From assembly GCF_016316925.1 (NCBI RefSeq), contig NZ_JAEEGB010000045.1:1-64000 (forward strand): 64,000 bases of DNA, in the 5' to 3' direction. The notes under the pieces are model-generated. The model ran no database searches. It was given only the letters and a program-made list of their open reading frames with translations, and was not told the DNA's origin. Positions 10,106 through 18,212 of the stretch are shown piece after piece. Each line of letters begins with the position of its first letter. The stretch's first letter is position 1. The DNA comes from Clostridium aciditolerans (GTDB taxonomy: Bacteria; Bacillota; Clostridia; Clostridiales; Clostridiaceae). A program made the translations under genes and the position numbers.

Positions 10106-10210
10106 ATGGAATTTGATAAAATAATATATTATGGCTCAACACCGTTTTTTGTACTACTATTTATATTTTTAGTTATTCTTCTTGTTAAACAAATAAAGAA
10201 GAATAGATAA
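10106..10210 (+). CDS. small single-span membrane protein (34 aa)
   Basis: A short ORF with a good Shine-Dalgarno (GAGAGGATGA) before ATG 10106. It encodes 34 residues: a polar start (MEFDKIIYYGSTP), one hydrophobic stretch of about 15 residues and a basic tail (KQIKKNR). A strong terminator follows within 20 bp of the stop, which supports a real gene. The layout is that of a small single-pass membrane peptide with the basic tail likely cytoplasmic. No family is recognised; a type I toxin is possible but unproven. Confidence 0.6.
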   Translation: MEFDKIIYYGSTPFFVLLFIFLVILLVKQIKKNR

Positions 10211-10227
10211 GTTAGCCTAGTTTCTAT

Positions 10228-10258
10228 TAGCATCTTTTAATTTAAGATGCTATTTTTT
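10228..10258 (+). terminator. terminator after small membrane protein
   Basis: TAGCATCTT (10228-10236) pairs with AAGATGCTA (10244-10252) and is followed by TTTTTTA. Confidence 0.88.
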
Positions 10259-10351
10259 ATTTTTGTTTCTTATTCTTTCAAAAGGAATAGACTATAACTT
10301 TAAAACACAAAATAAGTTGTAATATAAAATATTAAGGAAGTGATTAATAGT

Positions 10352-10801
10352 ATGTCAATGACAACTGTAAAAACAACAACTAGAAAATTTGAGCAAGGTA
10401 ATGCTGTAAGATGTGAATGTAATGGATTTAGTATTATACTAGAACCAACTTCAACAACACAAGGCGCAAACGCTAATATGAATCCTATGGAAGCAGTTCT
10501 TTGCGCATTAGGTGGCTGTGAAGCACTTGTTTCGATGAATTATGCTAAAAGTAATAATATCAATTTAAAGGATGTTTATGTTGAGATTGAAGGGAACTTA
10601 GATTCAGATGGTATGTTAGTACAAAATGTTAAGCCAGGTTTTAATAATATAAAATGTAATGTATATCTGGATACTGATGCAAACGATCAGCAAGTCAAAG
10701 CATTAACAGATTTCATAAAAAACAAGGGACCAGTAGTAGATACCATTAAAAATCCAGTTCAATTAGATATAAAAAGTGTGGTAAGAGCATCAGTGAAATA
10801 G
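10352..10801 (+). CDS. OsmC family protein
   Basis: A 149-residue OsmC/Ohr-fold protein. The central LCALGGCEALVSM segment corresponds to the family helix carrying the conserved reactive cysteine. The second cysteine of true peroxidases is not evident at the usual distance; the other cysteines, in RCECNGF and IKCNVYL, are elsewhere. It is therefore more like the YhfA-type subfamily than a proven organic-hydroperoxide reductase. AAGGAAG precedes ATG 10352, and an in-frame GTG at 10340 overlaps the Shine-Dalgarno and was not chosen. Single gene with its own terminator. Confidence 0.85.
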   Translation: MSMTTVKTTTRKFEQGNAVRCECNGFSIILEPTSTTQGANANMNPMEAVLCALGGCEALVSMNYAKSNNINLKDVYVEIEGNLDSDGMLVQNVKPGFNNIKCNVYLDTDANDQQVKALTDFIKNKGPVVDTIKNPVQLDIKSVVRASVK

Positions 10802-10821
10802 ATTGAATATTATGATTTTAT

Positions 10822-10860
10822 TGCAGGGAAGTATTAAATTTTAACACCTTCCTGCATTTT
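10822..10860 (+). terminator. terminator after osmC-like gene
   Basis: TGCAGGGAAG (10822-10831) pairs, with a one-base bulge, with CTTCCTGCA and is followed by TTTT. Confidence 0.8.
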
Positions 10861-10925
10861 CATAATGTACATTTTAACTCTTTATGTTACAATTCTATTA
10901 ATAAGGTTACAAGGGGGACAAATGA

Positions 10926-12479
10926 ATGAAAAAAATAGTTAGTTTAGTTGCAGCTGCTGCTATTACATTAGGAATTTCAAATGTAGCATTTGCAAAAGAT
11001 GGGTTCAATGTTAGTAGATTGTATGGAGCTGATAGATATAAAACATCTATTAGTATTTCAAACAACTTCAACAGTGGAACAGTTCAAAATATTATAATTG
11101 CAAGTGGGAAGGATTTTCCGGATGCTTTAGCTGGAAGTGTGCTTTCTAAAAAACTAAATGCGCCAATAGTGTTAGCTGGTGGAACTGTAAATGATAGCGC
11201 AGATAGCATACAGTACATAAAAGACCATTTGGATAAGAATGGAACTATATATTTATTAGGTGGAACAGCATCTATTAGCAATGAATTCGTGGACTATATG
11301 AAGAATCAAGGCTATAATAACTTTGTTAGATTAGGTGGAAAAGACAGATTTGATACTAATAAGTATATTGTAAACTCAATGAATGTAGAAAAGGGAACTC
11401 CTGTAGTTATAGCAAATGCTTATGGATTTGCTGATGCATTAAGTGTTTCAAGTATTGCAGCACAAAAAGGATATCCTATAATAATGACTTCAACATCAAG
11501 CTTATCTGATGAAGCTAAAGATATGATTAAAAATATTGAGCCTAGCCAAGTATATATAATAGGTGGTTATGCTTCAGTTGGAGATAATGTTGTAAATCAA
11601 ATAAAAGGTATGCTTCCATCATTATCAAATGATAAGATAATAAAATTAGCAGGACAGGATAGATATGAGACTTCATTAAGTGTGTGTAAACACTTTAACT
11701 TAGATACTGGTACAGCTGTAATTGCAAATGGAGAGAATTTCCCAGATGCATTATCAGGTAGTGCATTAGCATCAAAGCTTAATGCTCCAATAGTACTTGT
11801 TGATGGACAAGATATAACTAAACAAAAGGACTATATATATGGAGGCAATTTTAAAAATATAGTTCTACTTGGAGGATATGGTTCAGTAGATTTTCCAGTT
11901 GAGTATTTATTAAAAGGTTCAGAATATATAACTCAAGAAGAAAGAGATTATATAAATAAACTAACAGAATACTGTGACAGTTATAAAACTGAGAGTACAA
12001 AGGCTGAAAGTTATTTCCAAGATGTTATGAATAAGGTTACATCAGAAGATATGTTAGCAGGTTTTGAAAATCCTGATACAATGATGAGCACATTAGATAA
12101 GTTTATTGAACTATATAAAGGTTGTAGCTCTGCTATGGACACTTACAAGCAAAATTTAGTTAGTTTAAGAGATAAAGCTTCTAGTCTTCAAGCGCCAAAT
12201 GGAATTGAAGCTCTTAAACAATCCTATATAAACAATATAAACCTTGATATACAGTCTGCAGATAAAGCTAGTACTTTATTAAACTCTTATGTGAATGCCT
12301 TTAGCTCCTTTAGAGATGCTGTTAACTCCGGTGACGAAAGCAAAATTGAAGAAGCTGTTAGAAACTTACAAAGCGTTGGATCAAGCAGTCTTGAAGAACT
12401 TAATAGCTTAAAGGGTGGAGATCAAGGTATTAATGCATTGAAAGAAAAGTTAGTAAAGATAAAATCTAATATGGATTAA
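10926..12479 (+). CDS. cell wall protein with three CWB2 repeats and a helical C-terminal domain
   Basis: A 517-residue secreted protein. A signal peptide (MKKIVSLVAAAAITLGISN, cleavage after AFA) is followed by three cell-wall-binding type 2 repeats over about residues 30-340. Each has the RLYGADRYKTS-like start, the FPDALAGS-like segment and the LGG turn. The rest is a charged helical region probably presented at the surface. CWB2 repeats trimerise and anchor clostridial surface proteins non-covalently to anionic wall polymers. AAGGGGGAC precedes the ATG. No enzymatic domain is seen. A second CWB2 protein, with LRRs, is encoded at 27680. Confidence 0.92.
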   Translation: MKKIVSLVAAAAITLGISNVAFAKDGFNVSRLYGADRYKTSISISNNFNSGTVQNIIIASGKDFPDALAGSVLSKKLNAPIVLAGGTVNDSADSIQYIKDHLDKNGTIYLLGGTASISNEFVDYMKNQGYNNFVRLGGKDRFDTNKYIVNSMNVEKGTPVVIANAYGFADALSVSSIAAQKGYPIIMTSTSSLSDEAKDMIKNIEPSQVYIIGGYASVGDNVVNQIKGMLPSLSNDKIIKLAGQDRYETSLSVCKHFNLDTGTAVIANGENFPDALSGSALASKLNAPIVLVDGQDITKQKDYIYGGNFKNIVLLGGYGSVDFPVEYLLKGSEYITQEERDYINKLTEYCDSYKTESTKAESYFQDVMNKVTSEDMLAGFENPDTMMSTLDKFIELYKGCSSAMDTYKQNLVSLRDKASSLQAPNGIEALKQSYINNINLDIQSADKASTLLNSYVNAFSSFRDAVNSGDESKIEEAVRNLQSVGSSSLEELNSLKGGDQGINALKEKLVKIKSNMD

Positions 12480-12483
12480 TAAT

Positions 12484-12513
12484 AAATGACAGGTTTGCAC
12501 AAACCTGTCATTT
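12484..12513 (+). terminator. terminator after CWB2 protein gene
   Basis: AAATGACAGGTTT (12484-12496) and AAACCTGTCATTT (12501-12513) form a perfect 13-bp stem with a 4-nt loop. The A/T ends allow use in both directions. Confidence 0.9.
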
Positions 12514-12564
12514 ATTATAATTGTATAAAAGTTTTATTCGATGTATACCTAAAAATAATAGTTC

Positions 12565-13488
12565 CTAGACTTTATCTATTTCAGGTATAACTTCAACATC
12601 TTTCTTTTCTTTATTGCCTAAAAAGGTTGAGAGCAAAATAAATGCTCCTCCTATGATTTGAAGTAAGGTTAAGCTTTCCTTCAAAAATATAGTGCTAAAA
12701 ATAACAGCAGAAATTGGATCTATATAGCTTACTACGGCCACTGTCTGAGCTTTTACATCTTTTATTGCAGAGAAATACACAACATAAGGTATTCCTGTAT
12801 GAACTATTCCCACAATCAATATAAAAATTGCTGTTTTCATGCTAGATATATGAAGGTTATTTCTATAGAATATAATAGGCAGGAGAAGTAATGCTGCAGT
12901 GGAAATTTGGATAACTGTCATTTCATATCCAGATAGACCTTTAATATATTTATTCAGTAAAACCACTGAAGCATAGAATATAGCTGCAATAAGTCCAAAT
13001 ATAACACCTTTAGTATGGTTAAATGCAATATTTGCAGTTGTTGCTTGATTACTCATTATTAAAAAAAGACCGGCCATAGCGCCTATAACAGCGAATAATT
13101 TTGACTTAGTGAACTTTTCTTTTAGTACAAAAGGAGATAGTAGTATTACAAATACAGGAGCACAATAGTAGCTTAAAGTAGCATTAGATACGGTAGTATA
13201 TTTATAGGATTGAAAAAGAAATATCCAGTTTAATCCCATAGCTATGCCTGAAGCGATAAGAAAACAAATATTTTTCTTTCTATCCTTCCTTTGGTTTTCA
13301 TCTAATTCTATTTTTTTATTATTTTCTTTGCCAAATTTAAGTACTGCACCATATAATATAAGTACTGCACTAGCTATAATTGCCCGTAAAAAAACTGTCT
13401 CCATTGAAGGTAAGTCGATGTTTTTTACAAAGAGCCCTACACTTCCCCATATAATCATAGAAATAATAATTTTAAACAATGAATTCAA
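12565..13488 (-). CDS. EamA/DMT family transporter
   Basis: A 307-residue membrane protein with ten predicted membrane segments arranged as two EamA repeats, the layout of drug/metabolite transporters such as RhaT, YdcZ and YoaV. The segment TLSYYCAPVFVILLSPFVLK matches the conserved end of the first repeat, and SYIDPISAVIFSTIFLKE the end of the second. The substrate is not predictable. The start is a TTG on the minus strand with GGGGGG about 9 nt upstream. Monocistronic. Confidence 0.9.
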   Translation of the reverse strand: MNSLFKIIISMIIWGSVGLFVKNIDLPSMETVFLRAIIASAVLILYGAVLKFGKENNKKIELDENQRKDRKKNICFLIASGIAMGLNWIFLFQSYKYTTVSNATLSYYCAPVFVILLSPFVLKEKFTKSKLFAVIGAMAGLFLIMSNQATTANIAFNHTKGVIFGLIAAIFYASVVLLNKYIKGLSGYEMTVIQISTAALLLLPIIFYRNNLHISSMKTAIFILIVGIVHTGIPYVVYFSAIKDVKAQTVAVVSYIDPISAVIFSTIFLKESLTLLQIIGGAFILLSTFLGNKEKKDVEVIPEIDKV

Positions 13489-13699
13489 GAATAAAACCCC
13501 CCATAGAACGTTAGTTAAACATACAATGATATTCGTTATAGAATATCATAGCAATAGTTGTAAGTTAATTCAATGACAATTTAAAATATTATAAATTAAA
13601 CAATTTTCATAATTTTTAACAAGTGTAATCATAATAAAGCTATGATATAATTATAATATAAATGTGAATTAATTTAATCTATTAGTGGGAGGGGAAAAT

Positions 13700-14095
13700 T
13701 TGCTTAAATGTGAAGTCTGTGGTAAGCAAGCGGATAAACACCATATAGTGTATAGAAGCCAAGGAGGCGTGGATTTCCCGCTTAACTTTAAATATCTTTG
13801 TTCTGAACACCATAGGGGGAAGAACGGACCGCATAAAAGCAGAAGGCTTGATTTAGAATACAAACTCGAATTGCAGCAAAGGTTAAATGATTTATTATAT
13901 AGAGACTATTATAAAATAGATGAGTTAGTAAATCTTCTTCAAATAAATAAGGGTATGTTGAAGAGGCTTTTAAAAGATTATAGGGTATATAAAGAAGGGT
14001 ATAAAAAGACAGATATAATATATAGACTAATGGGTAGAAAAGTATACACAGAAGACATGTTAGAAGAATATTATGATTTTATAGCAAACTTTTAA
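13700..14095 (+). CDS. small HNH-type zinc-binding protein
   Basis: A 131-residue protein whose N-terminal 45 residues form an HNH-like metal finger: CEVCGKQADKHHIVYRSQGG, then NFKYLCSEHHRGK. This is CxxC, the HH of the catalytic beta-hairpin, Asn, and C..HH. The remainder, with IDELVNLLQINKGMLKRLLK, looks like a helix-turn-helix DNA-binding part. The combination suggests a DNA-binding HNH endonuclease or an inactive relative. TTG 13700 was chosen because GGAGGGG lies 5 nt upstream; the GTG at 13685 overlaps that ribosome-binding site. No restriction or recombination genes are adjacent, so its role is unknown. Confidence 0.75.
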   Translation: MLKCEVCGKQADKHHIVYRSQGGVDFPLNFKYLCSEHHRGKNGPHKSRRLDLEYKLELQQRLNDLLYRDYYKIDELVNLLQINKGMLKRLLKDYRVYKEGYKKTDIIYRLMGRKVYTEDMLEEYYDFIANF

Positions 14096-14175
14096 GTTTT
14101 ATCTATTAGTATCAAATTAAACTTATGAAACGAAATTGGTTATCTAGTATTTTAAAGCATAAAATATACAGATGA

Positions 14176-14217
14176 AAAATGACAAGTGATAAAATTATAA
14201 AAGTCACTTGTCATTTT
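14176..14217 (+). terminator. terminator after HNH gene
   Basis: AAAATGACAAGTGA (14176-14189) pairs perfectly with TCACTTGTCATTTT (14204-14217). Confidence 0.88.
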
Positions 14218-14410
14218 CTATAATCTGTGGTAAATATAGATTATCAACGAATTAATTTTCTTAATAATTTGTAAATTGAAATAAAATAAAAATAAAATTT
14301 TATTTCAATTCACTATATCGTATATTTTTAGAATAACTAGGCGTATTAGGTCTCAAACTGAAAACTCTAGATATGTTTCTAAAAGTTTATGGGAGAAGGG
14401 GGCAACAAAA
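14218..14410. other. AT-rich gap with a second hairpin
   Basis: The gap before the next small gene contains AATTGAAATAAAAT (from 14274) pairing with ATTTTATTTCAATT (14297-14310), an A/T-only stem of uncertain meaning. A promoter for the 62-residue ORF presumably lies here but none stands out. Confidence 0.4.
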
Positions 14411-14599
14411 ATGAGAGAGGACATATTGATGCTTTTAAGTTTGGAAGAAATTGAGAACACGATTAAAGGTTTAAAAATAGCATTGGAACACATTGATAAG
14501 AATAAAGTGGACATAGATGAAAATATGGAAGAACGTATAACTGACATGTTAAGAAAACTTCTATATGTTAAAACTGAATACTCAAATAAAGTTGACTAG
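14411..14599 (+). CDS. small hypothetical protein (62 aa)
   Basis: A 62-residue acidic, helical protein starting at ATG 14411 behind a strong purine Shine-Dalgarno (GAGAAGGGGG), with a terminator hairpin 12 bp after the stop. The sequence is rich in Glu, Lys and Leu (LEEIENTIKGLKIALEHIDK) and should form one or two helices. There is no signal peptide, membrane segment or cysteine motif. No family is recognised. Ribosome-binding site and terminator make it a credible gene. Confidence 0.65.
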   Translation: MREDILMLLSLEEIENTIKGLKIALEHIDKNKVDIDENMEERITDMLRKLLYVKTEYSNKVD

Positions 14600-14610
14600 A
14601 ATTATTAATT

Positions 14611-14650
14611 AAATGCCTTACAGTATGGTAACTTCAATTGTAAGGCATTT
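14611..14650 (+). terminator. hairpin after 62-aa gene
   Basis: AAATGCCTTACA (14611-14622) pairs perfectly with TGTAAGGCATTT (14639-14650). The following T-tract is weak. Confidence 0.75.
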
Positions 14651-14853
14651 AGCTTAAATTTTACAGCTGTATAGAAAGATTTATATGAGGCAAAATATAG
14701 CTGTAGTACTTAAAAGGATTAGGAGGATTAAAATCAGATTATATAAAGGGGTATATTAAAAGTTATAAATATGTAAAAATGTAAGTTTATTGACGCTTTA
14801 CATAAAATATTATTGTAAAATATACATATAATTAATAAAGGAATGTGAAGAAT

Positions 14854-15276
14854 ATGAATATAGCATTTTTTCTTACACCGAAGAGTGACGTAGTTTATGC
14901 AACTTTAAGTACAACGATGGGACAAGTGTTAGAACTGATGGAAAAAGAAAGATATACGGCGATCCCAATTATTGATGATAAGGGTAAATATGTAGGGACT
15001 TTAACAGAAGGAGATTTACTTTGGAAGCTAAAAAATACTCCTGGATTAAATTTTAATAATGCATACGATGTGATGCTTAGGGAAGTACCAAGACGTAGGT
15101 GTAATAAGTCTGTTTTTATTGATTCAAACATAGAAGACCTATTAAGGCTTTCAGTAAATCAAAATTTTGTTCCAGTGGTGGATGACAATAGAACTTTCAT
15201 AGGGATAATAAAAAGAAGTGAGATCATTAATTATTTTTATGATACTTTATTTAATAAAGATAAGAGTATAGTATAG
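14854..15276 (+). CDS. CBS domain-containing protein
   Basis: A 140-residue protein made of a tandem pair of CBS motifs (Bateman module). The first is around LMEKERYTAIPIIDDKGKYVGTL with TEGDLLW, the second around LLRLSVNQNFVPVVDDNRTF with GIIKRSEI. CBS pairs bind adenine nucleotides or SAM and act as energy or metabolite sensors. Here there is no attached output domain, so it probably acts in trans or as a stand-alone sensor. ATG 14854 follows AAAGGA; an in-frame GTG at 14845 is too close to that site. A 16-bp perfect terminator stem follows. Confidence 0.88.
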   Translation: MNIAFFLTPKSDVVYATLSTTMGQVLELMEKERYTAIPIIDDKGKYVGTLTEGDLLWKLKNTPGLNFNNAYDVMLREVPRRRCNKSVFIDSNIEDLLRLSVNQNFVPVVDDNRTFIGIIKRSEIINYFYDTLFNKDKSIV

Positions 15277-15289
15277 GTATGAACTAAAG

Positions 15290-15339
15290 TCCCTCTAGTT
15301 TTGTCCAGAGGCAATATGCACAAGACAAAACTAGAGGGA
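15290..15339. terminator. strong hairpin between CBS gene and a convergent small gene
   Basis: TCCCTCTAGTTTTGTC (15290-15305) pairs perfectly over 16 bp with GACAAAACTAGAGGGA (15324-15339). It lies between convergent genes and probably serves the plus-strand CBS gene and the minus-strand gene at 15345. Confidence 0.88.
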
Positions 15340-15344
15340 TGGTT

Positions 15345-15533
15345 TTAAAAGTGTGAACCGTTATCATTATTACGCATAACTCTTCCCTTTGCCTGGTAAA
15401 TAGAGTCATTACCGTGGTCCATATATCCAGTTGTTGAATCTAAACTATTTTCATTATGATCTTTCATAGATTGTGCTATGGAATTTAGGATACTATTTGA
15501 ACTATCTTTTTTAAATACCTTTTTCTTACTCAT
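15345..15533 (-). CDS. small hypothetical protein (62 aa)
   Basis: A 62-residue hydrophilic protein with a Lys-rich start (MSKKKVFKKDSSNSIL) and an Asn/Asp/Ser/His-rich body. On the minus strand AAGGTGAG lies 8 nt before the ATG. The composition, lack of hydrophobic core and small size recall minor spore or coat proteins of clostridia, but there is no recognised family signature. It is followed by a strong terminator and preceded by another tiny gene in the same orientation (15595-15720), so the two may be co-expressed. Confidence 0.6.
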   Translation of the reverse strand: MSKKKVFKKDSSNSILNSIAQSMKDHNENSLDSTTGYMDHGNDSIYQAKGRVMRNNDNGSHF

Positions 15534-15594
15534 AAATTCATCTCACCTTTATAATTTTATTTAATAAATAAATCTTTTAATTCATATTAAAAGA

Positions 15595-15720
15595 TTACTT
15601 TGCTGAAAATTTTCCTGATAGTCCCGGTGTTTCTTTAGCAACTCTTCGTGTTTCTTGATTTTTATTTTTGTGCTTATATTCCTTGTCTTTTGTAAATACC
15701 TCAGCTTTTTTCTTAACCAT
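15595..15720 (-). CDS. small basic hypothetical protein (41 aa)
   Basis: A 41-residue, highly basic ORF beginning MVKKKAEVFTKDKEYKH and ending PGLSGKFSAK. A perfectly placed GGGGAG Shine-Dalgarno precedes the ATG on the minus strand. About a third of the residues are Lys or Arg and there is no hydrophobic stretch. It sits 61 bp upstream of the 62-residue gene in the same orientation. Function unknown; a nucleic-acid-associated or spore-core role would suit the composition but is only a guess. Confidence 0.55.
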   Translation of the reverse strand: MVKKKAEVFTKDKEYKHKNKNQETRRVAKETPGLSGKFSAK

Positions 15721-15902
15721 TTATAACTCCCCTTTCAGAGTTTATTTTCTCCCTGTGTGGCATGTTTTATTCTATTTATAACAATTCATTGATTTAGGAA
15801 AAATTCAATTATTTGCAGCAAAGGGAATGATTTAATAGAAAACTTTTGTTACAGACGGAACATAATAAGTATATCTATAAGTTGGCATCTGGAGGTGATT
15901 TT

Positions 15903-16580
15903 TTGTATCCAAGTATAGCAGACATATTAAAAATAAATGACACAAGTATATTAATTTCAAGAATGAATCATCAATCGAATATAGTAATAGGTGTGCCACA
16001 TCATACTCCAGTAGGGACTTTTATGATGCCCTGTGAGGAACATATATATGGAGATCAAAACACAGGGTATGTTGGATATAACATAGCAGAAAGCTTAAAT
16101 TGCAACTTTTTATGTGCATGTAATTATTTTATAGACCCAAATAAAAAGAAGAACAATAATTATAGTGATTATTACGTGGCATTAGAGAAATGTAATCCAA
16201 AATATTTGGTTGAAATTCATGGTCATGGAGTAGAACATTGTGGCAATGATATTGAAATATCTTCAGGAAGTAAAGAAGATGAGTTTTATGCAATAAAGTT
16301 AAAAGATGAAATAAGAAGAATTATTGGTGCTCAATTAGAAGAAGATGAGAATAATAAGGATTTACGAAATCTTGAAAAAATAAATATAAATGCAGACTTT
16401 AATAAAATATACTACAAGGCCAGCAAGTCAGCAACAATAATTGATAAAAGATGGATTAGCTACCATATAGAGCTTCCACTTATATTAAGAATAGAGGATA
16501 ATAGTGGGAATTTACCAAGGACAGGTTTGGAATTTGTTAGCATATTATGCAAATCGATAAAAAATGTTTGTTTATATTGA
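15903..16580 (+). CDS. putative N-formylglutamate amidohydrolase-like protein
   Basis: A protein of about 225 residues with motifs spaced as in the N-formylglutamate amidohydrolase/zinc peptidase-like fold: VIGVPHHTPVGTF near the N terminus and LVEIHGHG in the middle supply possible metal-binding His and Glu residues. The match is visual and weak, so substrate and activity are open. TTG 15903 was chosen because GGAGGTGA lies 4 nt upstream; the frame extends to TTG 15846 but lacks a ribosome-binding site there. The TGA stop overlaps the -35 box of the trpP promoter. Confidence 0.5.
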   Translation: MYPSIADILKINDTSILISRMNHQSNIVIGVPHHTPVGTFMMPCEEHIYGDQNTGYVGYNIAESLNCNFLCACNYFIDPNKKKNNNYSDYYVALEKCNPKYLVEIHGHGVEHCGNDIEISSGSKEDEFYAIKLKDEIRRIIGAQLEEDENNKDLRNLEKININADFNKIYYKASKSATIIDKRWISYHIELPLILRIEDNSGNLPRTGLEFVSILCKSIKNVCLY

Positions 16581-16606
16581 CAATAATAGATTAACAGTAT
16601 TATAAT
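16577..16606 (+). promoter_or_regulatory. promoter of the trpP T-box transcript
   Basis: A perfect TTGACA (16577-16582), an 18-bp spacer and a perfect TATAAT (16601-16606). The -35 box overlaps the stop codon of the preceding gene. Transcription would start near 16613 and run straight into the T-box. Confidence 0.85.
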
Positions 16607-16621
16607 GTTATTAAATTAATA

Positions 16622-16905
16622 AATGGCAATCCTTTGACGAGGAAGAGTAGCTATTATGTTTAATCACAGAGAGCTGAGGGTGGTGGGATCTCAGTATGAA
16701 AACAAATAGTGAATGGACCTTAGAGGAGTAAATCGAAATTCAAGATTCTTGAAGAGTAGTGGTTACCGTTAGCCGTACGTTATAATGGCTAGAGCATGTT
16801 GGTGCTTGAAGATGAGAGGTGTTTAATTATTATTATTTTTAAATACAATTTAGGTGGTACCGCGGATAACTCCGTCCTAATTTTTAGGATGGGGTTTTTT
16901 ATTTT
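16622..16905 (+). promoter_or_regulatory. T-box leader, tryptophan-specific
   Basis: A complete T-box riboswitch. Stem I carries the AGAGAGCTGAGGGTGGTG segment and a specifier loop reading GTGAATGGACC, with the Trp codon TGG at 16714-16716. The T-box proper AGGTGGTACCGCGG lies at 16852-16865, with the UGGU bulge (16855-16858) that pairs with the acceptor end of uncharged tRNA. The terminator is CCGTCCTAA (16872-16880) paired with TTAGGATGG (16884-16892) plus TTTTTT. Uncharged tRNA-Trp should favour the antiterminator and switch on trpP. Confidence 0.96.
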
Positions 16906-17031
16906 GTATAAAAACTAAGCTTATTTAAATAAGCTATCTATTTGAGGTTTTAGTGAAAGTTTTAAGAGCGCTCATGAATTTTCATTAAATATAAATATAT
17001 AGAAAATTATTATTTAAAGGAGAGATTTTTT

Positions 17032-17556
17032 ATGAATTCAAGAATAAATTTAAAAAGAATTATTATAAATTCACTATTTCTAGGAATAGGTGCAGTCATT
17101 CACCAAATTGCTCCACCTATATTATTAGGAATGAAGCCAGATTTTTCTCTTGTGATGCTATTTATCATATTAATTTTGAATGACGATTATAAAACTTGTT
17201 TAAGTGCTGGAATTGTAGCAGGTTTATTATCAGCTGCCACAACAACTTTTCCTGGAGGTCAGTTAGCAAATATAGTGGATAAACTAGTAACTATGAATGT
17301 AATATTCTTTTTATTGATACCTTTAAGAAATATACCTAATAATCAAGTGAAAATTATTTTAACTGCGGTAATAGGCACTATAGTAAGTGGATCATCATTT
17401 CTATTTGCAGCTTTAATAACAGTAGGTTTGCCTGCAAGTTTTAAGGTATTATTTATATCAGTAGTGCTGCCTGCAACTTTAATAAATACTATAGCTGCTT
17501 TTGTATTATTTAATGCTTTGAATGCTGCTACAAAAAGAACAGCTAGAGAAATATAA
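17032..17556 (+). CDS. trpP: tryptophan transporter TrpP family
   Basis: A 174-residue membrane protein with about five hydrophobic segments, matching the TrpP family of tryptophan importers; the MKPDFSLVMLF region and the segment FPGGQLANIVDKL are characteristic. The Trp-specific T-box upstream independently supports the substrate: uncharged tRNA-Trp would induce uptake. AAAGGAGAG precedes the ATG. The gene is monocistronic and ends at a 17-bp bidirectional terminator. No trp biosynthesis genes are in the window. Confidence 0.9.
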   Translation: MNSRINLKRIIINSLFLGIGAVIHQIAPPILLGMKPDFSLVMLFIILILNDDYKTCLSAGIVAGLLSAATTTFPGGQLANIVDKLVTMNVIFFLLIPLRNIPNNQVKIILTAVIGTIVSGSSFLFAALITVGLPASFKVLFISVVLPATLINTIAAFVLFNALNAATKRTAREI

Positions 17557-17573
17557 TCAATATTTTTTAAAAT

Positions 17574-17618
17574 AATAACTACCTTAGATAGAATACAATT
17601 TTATCTAAGGTAGTTATT
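17574..17618. terminator. bidirectional terminator between trpP and the convergent gene
   Basis: AATAACTACCTTAGATA (17574-17590) pairs perfectly over 17 bp with TATCTAAGGTAGTTATT (17602-17618), between convergent genes. Confidence 0.9.
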
Positions 17619-17625
17619 CAATGTT

Positions 17626-18027
17626 TTAGTCAAATCTTAATTGATCATAAGTTTCTTCTCTATTTTCCTGTTTTTCTTTTATATTTTTAAGAGTTTGATC
17701 ATCCATTTTTGAACCAAAATGCTCTACATATTCTTTTGTATCTTCTATATTTTCTTTAAGATTTTCAAGTGGATGATCGTCATAAGTATCACCATATATT
17801 ATAGTATTTTTTAAATGTTGAATTTCGGCCTTTCTAGCTGCTTGAATATCTCTTGCATGAGCTTTTCCTTTAGGATCGCCTATTTCTGAATATTGCTCAA
17901 GATGTCTTTCAGTTCTAGTGTAATTTTCCACAGTAGTAATTAATTCATCTAAACGATGTTCAGTTTTTTCTGCAAGTCTTCTTTTTTCTATTAAGGAATT
18001 TTTTTCTCTGTCTTGTTCATTTCCCAT
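17626..18027 (-). CDS. hypothetical hydrophilic helical protein
   Basis: A 133-residue, highly charged protein, probably mostly alpha-helical and coiled-coil (EKRRLAEKTEHRLDELITT, ENLKENIEDTKEYVEHF), without membrane segments, signal peptide or cysteines. The start at 18027 (MGNEQDRE) follows GGAGGG by 9 nt on the minus strand; an upstream in-frame ATG at 18045 overlaps the Shine-Dalgarno region. No family is recognised. It is a single gene next to a family B repeat and convergent with trpP. Confidence 0.7.
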   Translation of the reverse strand: MGNEQDREKNSLIEKRRLAEKTEHRLDELITTVENYTRTERHLEQYSEIGDPKGKAHARDIQAARKAEIQHLKNTIIYGDTYDDHPLENLKENIEDTKEYVEHFGSKMDDQTLKNIKEKQENREETYDQLRFD

Positions 18028-18140
18028 TATGAAAGCCCTCCTCATAAACTATCTATTACATACTTATTTTGAGTTTTATAAGAAGGTTTAATACTATAGA
18101 AAGTTTTCTAAAATTACAATATTTTTATTTAAAGATTTTT

Positions 18141-18200
18141 CGTAGTGTAGCGGAGAAAAGTCTTCCTTCACTGTCCTCTGTCAATTGTCCTCTGTCCTCT
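18141..18200. repeat. family B repeat (TGTCCTC-type), short copy
   Basis: The segment from TAGTGTAGCGGAGAAAAG through CTTCACTGTCCTCTGTC to the final CTGTCCTCT matches parts of the copies at 22515-22655 and 50773-51023. The core reiterates TGTCCTC/TGTC heptamers. It lies just downstream of the nadC stop codon. Confidence 0.75.
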
Positions 18201-18212
18201 AAAAAATTAAAG

